7,095 nucleotides of DNA, taken from NCBI GenBank assembly GCA_016550395.1, contig JABXGY010000133.1:1-7095 (forward strand), read 5' to 3'. The notes below the pieces were generated by a model. It was not told where the DNA came from. It did no database searches and was given only the letters and a program-made list of their open reading frames with translations. The position numbers were made by a program, and so were the translations under genes. Positions 1-5,771 of this stretch are shown here, piece by piece. This DNA comes from an archaeon (GTDB taxonomy: Archaea; Asgardarchaeota; Hermodarchaeia; Hermodarchaeales; Hermodarchaeaceae). Numbering within the stretch: the stretch's first letter is position 1; every line of letters starts with the position of its first letter.

Positions 1-212
1 GCTTGTGATTCAACAAAAAATCGTTTTACACCTTTTGTCTGCAACTCTTGAATAAATACGGCAATAGTAGGATCTTTCTCACCCTTTCGAAGCCGGTCAA
101 TGGTTATTCCAACTTCCTGAGGTGTTTTGCCCAACTTCTTCTCTGTAAGAATTGTGAATCGCTCATCTAGACAATAGAGACTTGTAATACTGAATACAAG
201 AAAGCCATCCAT
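1..212 (-). CDS. nop5: Probable Nop5/Nop56-family C/D-box RNP core protein, N-terminal part (runs off the left edge)
   Basis: Read on the minus strand, an open frame starts with ATG at 212-210 and continues for 70 codons to the window edge. The product begins MDGFLVFSITSLYCLDERF and goes on with ...EKKLGKTPQEV..., ...RLRKGEKDP... and ...KGVKRFFVES. This pattern fits the N-terminal domain of archaeal Nop5: a beta-strand start, a 'LDE' turn, a helical stretch and a '..V.VES' strand. Nop5 bridges L7Ae and fibrillarin on C/D-box guide RNAs that direct 2'-O-methylation of rRNA and tRNA. An AGGTG motif (226-222) lies 9 bases before the ATG and supports this start. The gene is transcribed away from the S30e gene. 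The coiled-coil and the RNA-binding Nop domain would lie outside the window, so the assignment rests only on the less conserved N-terminus and is moderate. Confidence 0.55.
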   Translation of the reverse strand, partial: MDGFLVFSITSLYCLDERFTILTEKKLGKTPQEVGITIDRLRKGEKDPTIAVFIQELQTKGVKRFFVESQ

Positions 213-252
213 GAAATGACACCTATGTGAGTATTGCCTACCAGTTCAAGAG

Positions 253-262
253 GGTGTAAAAA
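253..262 (-). promoter_or_regulatory. TATA-like element for the leftward Nop5-like gene
   Basis: On the minus strand this reads CTTTTTACAC, an archaeal TATA-box-like AT-rich stretch. It lies about 45 bases upstream of the ATG at 212. Transcription starting about 25 bases downstream would give a short leader carrying the AGGTG ribosome-binding motif. This is inferred from spacing and composition only. Confidence 0.3.
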
Positions 263-274
263 GATTCCTAAACT

Positions 275-300
275 AAGACCTTCAACACTATTCAGGTCTT
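275..300. repeat. 7-bp inverted repeat in the divergent intergenic region
   Basis: AAGACCT (275-281) and AGGTCTT (294-300) are perfect inverted copies separated by 12 bases. The pair lies between the presumed promoters of the leftward Nop5-like gene and the rightward S30e gene. It could be an operator or a hairpin in an upstream transcript. It is not followed by a T-run on either strand, so it does not look like an intrinsic terminator. Its function is unknown. Confidence 0.4.
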
Positions 301-316
301 CCCATCGAATGGAAAT

Positions 317-324
317 CCTTAAAG
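317..324 (+). promoter_or_regulatory. TATA-like element upstream of the S30e gene
   Basis: CCTTAAAG, preceded by the purine-rich GGAAAT (a BRE-like context), is centred about 38 bases before the ATG at 358. Transcription would then start roughly 12 bases before the start codon, giving a very short leader. That fits the lack of a convincing Shine-Dalgarno motif before this gene. The call is weak and based on position and composition. Confidence 0.25.
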
Positions 325-357
325 CTTACAATGCAAACACCGAAGCAGTGAAACAAA

Positions 358-561
358 ATGCCCGGATCTCACGGCTCGCTTACGGGCTAGAAGATATCCT
401 TTTAGCCGAGTAAAAAAGCTGGTAAGGTTCGGAGTCAGACGCCCAAAGTAACGGGCAAAGTTCGAGTTACTCCGATTCCTCGGCTACGCAATCGTCGGAA
501 TTACGCGAAACGTATCCTACGAGGTACTCCTGCTGGACAGCCCAAAGCGACTCGAAGATAG
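358..561 (+). CDS. rps30e: Ribosomal protein S30e, interrupted by a 30-base putative intron
   Basis: ATG at 358 begins MPGSHGSLT, the typical S30e N-terminus. After 30 bases containing two in-frame TAG codons (388-390, 403-405), the same frame resumes with KAGKVRSQTPK and ends at TAG 559-561. Joining 358-383 to 414-561 gives 57 residues, the usual archaeal S30e size. It has the hallmark GSLTKAGKVRSQTPK and the basic PRLRNRRNYAKR (31-42) that binds small-subunit rRNA. S30e is a protein of the archaeal/eukaryotic 30S/40S subunit and is fused to a ubiquitin-like domain in animals (FAU). No ATG, GTG or TTG lies in frame between the second TAG and KAGKV, so the downstream part cannot be made alone; the upstream part alone is a 10-residue peptide. 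Alternatives are a recently broken gene or stop-codon readthrough. Intact residues on both sides favour splicing. Confidence in the S30e identity is high; in the intron, moderate to good. Confidence 0.85.
384..413 (+). other. Putative archaeal bulge-helix-bulge mini-intron within S30e
   Basis: These 30 bases must be removed to restore S30e. The RNA can fold with an inner helix pairing 385-393 with 399-407 (9 pairs, one G-U, 5-base loop at 394-398). A 3-base bulge follows at 382-384 (ACG), then a 4-pair central helix 378-381 with 408-411 (GCUU/GAGU, two pairs being wobble), then a second 3-base bulge at 412-414 (AAA). tRNA-splicing endonuclease usually cuts after the second base of each bulge, here after 383 and after 413. 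This excises exactly 384-413 and joins AC to A AAA, coding Thr-Lys as the S30e family expects. The outer helix is weak, so this is a relaxed rather than canonical motif. A competing fold pairs 380-383 (UUAC) with 410-413 (GUAA) and leaves a 1x2 internal loop. Exact cut sites are inferred. Confidence 0.65.
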
Positions 562-631
562 GATTGCTCTTCCTTAGTCGAGATTAGGGATCTCTTCTAG
601 GGTGTAAAGATTATTTAGGTGCAATAAGTAG

Positions 632-2227
632 GTGGACGCTAAGTTGGAACATGTTGCACAGGAAATTCTTCAAGCCGCATTAGAGGGGAAAGTGAGTAAT
701 AAGAACGATCTTCAGCGCCTGAAACGAAAACTGTGTCGTCAGTATAAGCTCTCCCGGTTTCCTTCTGATGTTGAAATTCTTAGTTATGCAACCGAAGACG
801 AGAAAGAAAAAATCAGTACTATTTTACGAAAGAAACCAACTCGTACCTTATCAGGTGTGGTAGTTGTTGCTGTAATGGCTGAACCGATGGAATGTCCAGG
901 TGAATGCATCTACTGTCCCACAAATATTCCCACTGCTCCCAAAGCTTATGTTGGAGAGGAACCTGCAACTCTTCGTGCAAGACAAAACCAGTATGATCCG
1001 TTTCTTCAAGTAGAGAGCCGGTTGGAACAACTGCAAGCTATGGGGCACAGTATAGAAAAAGTTGAGCTTATCGTAATGGGTGGTACGTTTCTGGCTGCAT
1101 CTAACGAGTATCAGCAGAATTTCATTAAACGCTGTTTAGATGCCATGAATGGAATGGATGCAAAGAATCTGGCTGAAGCTGTGAAATTAGCAGAAAGAAG
1201 TGCCATTCGTCCCGTAGGTATTACAATTGAAACTCGACCTGATTATTGTAAACTTGAGCATGTTGACAGAATGTTAGATCTTGGCACAACTAGAGTCGAA
1301 TTGGGGGTTCAAACCATCTATGATGACATCTACACAGAAATTTGTCGTGGCCACACGGTCTCCGATGTCATCAAGGCAACCCGGAATGCAAAAGACGCTG
1401 GTCTTAAGGTTTGCTACCACATAATGCCAGGATTACCAGGTAGTAATCCTTCTCGGGATCAACAGGTATTCCGTGAGTTATTTCATTGTGAAGATTTTCA
1501 ACCTGACTTGTTGAAAATATATCCATGTCTAGTAGTTCGGGGGAGTGCTCTATTCGATATCTGGCGAAGAGGTGAATACACCCCCTATACTAATGAGGAG
1601 ATCATAGATCTTCTTGCTGAGATACTACCTTCACTTCCTCGGTGGGTACGAATTCAACGGATGCAACGTGATATCCCTAAACGGCTAATAGTTGCAGGAC
1701 CAAATCTAGGTAACCTGACACAGTTGGTCTTCCAACGTGCTGAAGAAAAAGGCAATCAACTACAAACAATCCGTTATCGAGAGGTGGGATACAATCAAAG
1801 ATCCCGTGGTTACCCCAAACCCGAGGTTCCTAATATCACATCATTAGAATTTCGGGTTGATCAATATCGTGCTTCTAATGGGACAGAATACTTCCTTGCG
1901 TATGAAACCCCCGATTCAGACGCATTGGTAGGGTATCTCCGCCTTCGAATACCAAGTGATACAGCTCATCGTGCAGAAATAAAATCCTTCAACACTGCAA
2001 TAATTCGTGAGCTTCATGTGTACGGGTTATCAGTTGATCTAGGGGCAATACATGATAACGCTTGGCAACATCGTGGCATTGGGGCACAACTCCTCGAGGC
2101 TGCAGAAGAATATACTCGAAACGCAGGACGCGATCGGATTGTATGCATGAGTGGTATTGGAGCCAGACAATATTACAAACGTCATGGATACAATTACGAT
2201 GGTCCTTATATGACGAAACTTCTATGA
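632..2227 (+). CDS. elp3: Elp3-family tRNA uridine(34) acetyltransferase (radical SAM plus acetyltransferase)
   Basis: Elp3 uses a radical-SAM domain and acetyl-CoA to start carboxymethyl-type modification of wobble uridine 34 in tRNA. Archaea have Elp3 without the other Elongator subunits. The 531 residues match the family length. An N-terminal helical tRNA-binding region (about 1-70) precedes the radical-SAM domain with cluster cysteines C88, C92 and C95 (ECPGECIYCP), then PKAYVGEEPATLRARQNQYD, VELIVMGGTF, GITIETRPDYC and KVCYHIMPGLPG. The C-terminal GNAT domain holds ELHVYG (about 460-465), the acetyl-CoA loop QHRGIG (479-484) and YYKRHGY (514-520), ending GPYMTKLL. The GTG start follows a TTAGGT motif about 10 bases upstream and gives a normal N-terminus. 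The cysteine spacing is CX3CX2C; many archaeal and eukaryotic homologues have longer spacing between the first two. The gene lies 70 bases after S30e and 59 before glmS, so co-transcription is possible. Confidence 0.95.
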   Translation: MDAKLEHVAQEILQAALEGKVSNKNDLQRLKRKLCRQYKLSRFPSDVEILSYATEDEKEKISTILRKKPTRTLSGVVVVAVMAEPMECPGECIYCPTNIPTAPKAYVGEEPATLRARQNQYDPFLQVESRLEQLQAMGHSIEKVELIVMGGTFLAASNEYQQNFIKRCLDAMNGMDAKNLAEAVKLAERSAIRPVGITIETRPDYCKLEHVDRMLDLGTTRVELGVQTIYDDIYTEICRGHTVSDVIKATRNAKDAGLKVCYHIMPGLPGSNPSRDQQVFRELFHCEDFQPDLLKIYPCLVVRGSALFDIWRRGEYTPYTNEEIIDLLAEILPSLPRWVRIQRMQRDIPKRLIVAGPNLGNLTQLVFQRAEEKGNQLQTIRYREVGYNQRSRGYPKPEVPNITSLEFRVDQYRASNGTEYFLAYETPDSDALVGYLRLRIPSDTAHRAEIKSFNTAIIRELHVYGLSVDLGAIHDNAWQHRGIGAQLLEAAEEYTRNAGRDRIVCMSGIGARQYYKRHGYNYDGPYMTKLL

Positions 2228-2286
2228 GGGACCTTAATGGGAAACTTCTTCAATCATTACGAATTGTTTCATAGAGGCGAACTAGC

Positions 2287-4119
2287 GTGTGCGGAATTAT
2301 TGGCGCAATTCACATGAAAGGAAACGTTGCGCCATTATTACGAAAATCCTTGAAACGATTAGAATATCGCGGTTATGATTCCAGTGGTATTGCTACAGCA
2401 GCCAATGGAGCTATTTTCATAAAGAAGGACAAAGGTAAGATTGATGAAATCCACCAACAACTAAATTTCGATACCCTCCCTGGGAGTATAGGAATCGGTC
2501 ACACACGCTGGGCAACACATGGACCTCCATCCAAACTCAATGCTCATCCCCATACTGATTGTCATGATCGAATTGCCGTGGTTCACAATGGCATCATTGA
2601 AAATTACCAAGAACTCCGCCGAATACTCCTTGAAAAGGGTCACCAATTTCGCTCTCAGACCGACACGGAAGTAATACCACATCTCATCGAAGATGCACTA
2701 AATCATACTTCAAGCCTTGAAAACGCAGTAGCCCAAGCACTACCAAAATTAGAAGGAAGCTATGCAATAGTAGTACTAGAAGCTTCGGGCAATGAATTGG
2801 TGTGTGCACGAAAAGAAAGTCCCTTAGTGATTGGTCTTGGTCAACGAGGAATTTACTGTGCTTCCGACGTTCCCGCTTTCTTACCAATGACGCGCAAAAC
2901 CATTGTACTAGAAGACAATGAATTAGTCCACCTAACTAATGAAGGTGCACTTCTTACGCGACTTGATGAAAAAGGGTTCCCAACACGCCTTCCATTAAGA
3001 ATGCCAACCGAAGTTCAATGGACTATCGATATGGCTCAAAAAGGTGGCTATCCACACTTCATGTTAAAAGAAATTCATGAACAACCCACAGCAATACGGG
3101 ATACACTAAGAATAAGGAAAACAGATTTGGAAAGTTTTGCTGATGTCCTTTATAATCATAAGAATGTCATAACAATCGCCGCCGGTACATCTTATCATGC
3201 TACGTTAGCAGCCAAATACATGTTTTCACAAATATCTAATTTCCTTGTGCATGGTGCTATTGCTTCAGAAGGAACAGATACAGTGGCGTCCAGTCTTGGA
3301 GAAGATACTGCGGTATTAGCAGTTACCCAATCAGGCGAAACCATAGATACACTACATGCCGTTAAACACCTCAAAAACCAGGGAAGTACCGTGTTGGCTA
3401 TAACCAACACGGTAGGCAGCTCGATCACTAGAATGGCAGATCATGTTGTGTATACGCAGGCAGGACCCGAAATTGGTGTTGCTGCTACGAAAACCTTTGC
3501 TACACAACTAGCTACTCTCGCTTCCCTTTCAACGTATTTAGGCGTGCTTACAGGGGCTCAAACAAACAAAGAAAAAAATGAGTTACTTGCTGCTTTGAAC
3601 CAGTTCCCTGAACTTATAGAAATAATCATTCGAAATCAGGAGAATGCAATTAAAGAAGCCAGTCAAGAATACATAACAAGATCAAACTTCTTTTTTTTAG
3701 GTCGTGGAATAAGTACAGCTACTGCCTTGGAAGGCGCATTGAAAATTAAAGAGATTGCTTATGTCCATGCAGAAGGTTATCCTGCAGGGGAATCTAAACA
3801 TGGGCCTATCGCACTTGTAGAACCCGGATTCCCAGTAGTTTTTGTTGCGCCAAATGATAAAACACGTCGACATTTAGAAGGAAATGTCATGGAGATGAAA
3901 GCACGTGGTGCTCAAATTATCTCAATTTGCTCTGCTCAAGACACAACCCTCATCGACTTAAGTGATCATGCCATCTCTTTGCCTCCTCTACCTTCCATCC
4001 TCTTTTCTCCAATTTGTTATGTAGTTCCCCTTCAACTATTGGCATACTATGCTGCAATCCTTCGGGGTCATAATCCTGATCAGCCAAGAAATCTCGCAAA
4101 AGCTGTCACAGTACTTTAA
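2287..4119 (+). CDS. glmS: Glutamine–fructose-6-phosphate aminotransferase (isomerizing), GlmS
   Basis: GlmS makes glucosamine-6-phosphate from fructose-6-phosphate and glutamine, the first step towards UDP-GlcNAc for glycans and protein glycosylation. The 610 residues match the family. The start is GTG followed directly by the Cys codon (MCGIIGAI), so the mature protein exposes the N-terminal nucleophile Cys of class II glutamine amidotransferases. This fixes the start; a GAGGCG motif lies about 8 bases upstream. The glutaminase domain shows EYRGYDSSGIA (26-36), HTRWATHG (72-79) and HNGIIENY (100-107). A linker with HFMLKEIHEQP leads to two SIS domains: AAGTSYHA (298-305), TQSGETIDTL (347-356), then ALKIKEIAYVHAEGYPAGE, catalytic HGP (505-507) and the C-terminal DQPRNLAKAVTV tail. 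The probable isomerase residues Glu489, His505 and Lys605 are all present. No upstream riboswitch or glmS ribozyme is visible; the gap to elp3 is only 59 bases. Confidence 0.97.
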   Translation: MCGIIGAIHMKGNVAPLLRKSLKRLEYRGYDSSGIATAANGAIFIKKDKGKIDEIHQQLNFDTLPGSIGIGHTRWATHGPPSKLNAHPHTDCHDRIAVVHNGIIENYQELRRILLEKGHQFRSQTDTEVIPHLIEDALNHTSSLENAVAQALPKLEGSYAIVVLEASGNELVCARKESPLVIGLGQRGIYCASDVPAFLPMTRKTIVLEDNELVHLTNEGALLTRLDEKGFPTRLPLRMPTEVQWTIDMAQKGGYPHFMLKEIHEQPTAIRDTLRIRKTDLESFADVLYNHKNVITIAAGTSYHATLAAKYMFSQISNFLVHGAIASEGTDTVASSLGEDTAVLAVTQSGETIDTLHAVKHLKNQGSTVLAITNTVGSSITRMADHVVYTQAGPEIGVAATKTFATQLATLASLSTYLGVLTGAQTNKEKNELLAALNQFPELIEIIIRNQENAIKEASQEYITRSNFFFLGRGISTATALEGALKIKEIAYVHAEGYPAGESKHGPIALVEPGFPVVFVAPNDKTRRHLEGNVMEMKARGAQIISICSAQDTTLIDLSDHAISLPPLPSILFSPICYVVPLQLLAYYAAILRGHNPDQPRNLAKAVTVL

Positions 4120-4180
4120 CACAAAGAGTTAAAGCACTCGGTTGGTTAGTCCCCTCAGGATACACAATAGGTGAAAAAAA

Positions 4181-4411
4181 TTGGCACGCTGCCCTGAATG
4201 CGCAGGGACAATGAAATTCGATTATAAAACCAATCGTCAAGTGTGTAAACGGTGTGGTCTGGCAGTATCTCGTGCAGAACTCGATCGTTTATGGGACGAG
4301 CAACGATCTTCTTTCCGTCGCGAGGATGAAGAACGTGCAAAATCCCAGCGACGCCGTGATTATCTTGACTGGTGGCTTGGCAAGAAAGAGAAGGATAAAC
4401 GAAAGAAGTAG
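4181..4411 (+). CDS. Small zinc-ribbon protein with a charged C-terminal tail, function unknown
   Basis: This 76-residue protein has an N-terminal zinc ribbon, CPEC (C4, C7) and CKRC (C22, C25), in a context (CPEC..MKFDY.....VCKRCGL) resembling the TFIIB/TFB N-terminal zinc ribbon. The cyclin-like core of TFB is absent. From about residue 31 the chain is highly charged and probably helical (AELDRLWDEQ...), with a WW pair in DYLDWWLGKKEK and a lysine-rich end. The start is TTG: an in-frame TGA lies 9 bases upstream, AGGTG (4169-4173) is well placed, and no in-frame ATG or GTG would retain the first CPEC. The gene is 61 bases after glmS and 128 before cdc6, on the same strand. The fold suggests nucleic-acid or protein binding, perhaps linked to transcription or replication, but no specific function can be assigned. 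Confidence 0.8.
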   Translation: MARCPECAGTMKFDYKTNRQVCKRCGLAVSRAELDRLWDEQRSSFRREDEERAKSQRRRDYLDWWLGKKEKDKRKK

Positions 4412-4462
4412 CTAGACAAAAATTCAATGCGTGCTAGTTACTTTTATCGTAGTGTGGAAAAT

Positions 4463-4471
4463 CCTTTTATG
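4463..4471 (+). promoter_or_regulatory. TATA-like element in the gap before cdc6
   Basis: CCTTTTATG, preceded by GGAAAAT, resembles an archaeal BRE/TATA pair about 70 bases before the cdc6 start. A similar ACTTTTATC lies at 4440-4448. This 128-base gap is the longest between same-strand genes in the window, which fits a fresh promoter for the replication genes. It also holds an 8-base palindrome GGCTAGCC (4501-4508). There is no experimental support. Confidence 0.25.
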
Positions 4472-4539
4472 GGCAGCAACTTCTGTTCGTGCAGTGAAGC
4501 GGCTAGCCATCATACATATACTCATCTGAGGGTGCATAC

Positions 4540-5745
4540 GTGGGCGAGAATATCATTGAAAAGGCATTATTAGGCGCGTCAGTCTTCAAAAATGAAGAAA
4601 CTCTTCATCCCGCTTTTATCCCTCCTGAGTTGCCTAATCGTGAAGACCAACTTGTTCGATTAAGTCACGATTTCAAACCATTACTCAACAAAAACGCGGC
4701 TTACGCTGTTAATGTAGCTGTTGTAGGAAAACCAGGGACAGGAAAAACTGTTTCTATTCGGTATTTCGGACGTGGCCTGGAAAAAGCCGCCGCAAAACGG
4801 GATATCAAAGTTAAGTTTGAATACTACGACTGTTTTATGTTTCGAACAAAAAGCGCAATTTTACGTGATTTGCTGACAGAACGCTTCAAAGTTACAAGTC
4901 GTGGATTTTCAGACGAAGAAATAACTACGATGATTAACCGTCGTCTTTCACGTGAAAATATCCGATTAGTACTCTGCCTCGATGAAGCCTATCTGCTTGG
5001 ACAGGACTTACTTAGCCTCATTCATGCCAGTGAAGTTGCTAAACATGGCCAAGCATATATTTCTACCCTCATTGCTTGCAGAGTAGTTGATTGGCAAAAC
5101 ACCCTAAGTTTTCCACTTTCAGGGCGGCTCCACGATAGAATTGACATGCCATCTTATACTCAAGAGGAACTGTATAATATCTTTAAATTTCGGTCTAGCC
5201 TCGCCTTCCATAAAGATGTTGTAACTAATGATATTCTTAGTATGGTAGCTAATATCGCCGCATCGACACAAAATGCTCGTCATGGAATAGAAATGCTGTA
5301 CTGGGCTGGAAAAGCTGCTGATCAGTATAATGTTCGTCCTATTACACCGGAATTAATTCGGAGAGCAAAACAGGAAGTGTACTCAGAACTTCGCTCGGAT
5401 GTTCTCTATGGTCTTCGCGACCAAGAGATATTAGTATTAGCGGCGATTGCACGAACACTGAAAGTTGATAAAGCCAGCTCAACGACTATCGCTAAGGTCT
5501 ATTCTAACTATCAGTTGTTCTGTGAAGAAATTGGAGTTACAAAACAAGCCTTACCCACCTTCAGAAAAACCGTTGATGCCCTTGTAACACTAGGGATAAT
5601 TGGAAAGGTCGTAGAAGGTATTGGTGAAGGGCGTCGTGGTCGACGGGCACGTTTGACGCTCATGGATATTCCCGTTGAAGTTTTCGATGAACGAGTAAAT
5701 GAAATTCTCCAACGTCGGAAATCCGTAGGAAATAATATTGATTAA
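4540..5745 (+). CDS. cdc6: Orc1/Cdc6-family origin-binding AAA+ replication initiator
   Basis: Archaeal Orc1/Cdc6 binds origins through an AAA+ domain and a winged-helix domain and loads MCM. The 401 residues match the family. The N-terminal HPAFIPPELPNREDQL (23-38) is the family entry motif. Walker A is GKPGTGKT (63-70) and Walker B is LVLCLDEA (143-150, D148/E149). The sensor-2 arginine is in QNARHGIEML (R247). The C-terminal winged helix runs from about 290, with a basic wing GIGEGRRGRRARLTL (361-375). The GTG start is preceded by GAGGGTG (4528-4534). The sensor-1 region is unusual: where many Orc1/Cdc6 proteins have GISND, this reads LIACR (177-181), so the usual Asn appears to be replaced by Cys180, and the following segment also differs. 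The DE catalytic pair remains. The gene is 26 bases before the GINS gene. Confidence 0.93.
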   Translation: MGENIIEKALLGASVFKNEETLHPAFIPPELPNREDQLVRLSHDFKPLLNKNAAYAVNVAVVGKPGTGKTVSIRYFGRGLEKAAAKRDIKVKFEYYDCFMFRTKSAILRDLLTERFKVTSRGFSDEEITTMINRRLSRENIRLVLCLDEAYLLGQDLLSLIHASEVAKHGQAYISTLIACRVVDWQNTLSFPLSGRLHDRIDMPSYTQEELYNIFKFRSSLAFHKDVVTNDILSMVANIAASTQNARHGIEMLYWAGKAADQYNVRPITPELIRRAKQEVYSELRSDVLYGLRDQEILVLAAIARTLKVDKASSTTIAKVYSNYQLFCEEIGVTKQALPTFRKTVDALVTLGIIGKVVEGIGEGRRGRRARLTLMDIPVEVFDERVNEILQRRKSVGNNID

Positions 5746-5771
5746 ATTAAATCCAGGAAGCATTGGAATAA

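Noticed and set aside
388..405. Pyrrolysine insertion or stop readthrough at the two in-frame TAG codons of S30e
   Set aside because: TAG is the natural stop of S30e (559-561) and of the zinc-ribbon gene (4409-4411). Readthrough would also add ten residues inside a very conserved N-terminal block, whereas removing the 30 bases restores the family sequence exactly.
358..561. S30e as a pseudogene broken by a 30-base insertion
   Set aside because: Both flanking coding parts keep conserved residues and frame, the insert length is a multiple of three, and its fold places cleavage sites at the expected boundaries. It cannot be fully excluded without transcript data.
580..594. GAGAT-TAGGG-ATCTC hairpin after S30e as a terminator
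   Set aside because: It has only five pairs, is not followed by a T-run, and lies close to the next gene on the same strand.
2228..2286. glmS ribozyme or riboswitch before glmS
   Set aside because: Only 59 bases separate elp3 and glmS, too short for the known glmS ribozyme, and I see no recognisable fold.
4155..4427. Minus-strand open frame opposite the zinc-ribbon gene
   Set aside because: The plus strand has a proper zinc ribbon with a well-placed ribosome-binding motif; the minus-strand product shows no recognisable feature.
4427..4570. Small open frame from ATG 4427 (starts MRASYFYRSV) overlapping the cdc6 start
   Set aside because: It has no ribosome-binding motif, no recognisable family and overlaps the well-supported cdc6 start; it is probably chance.
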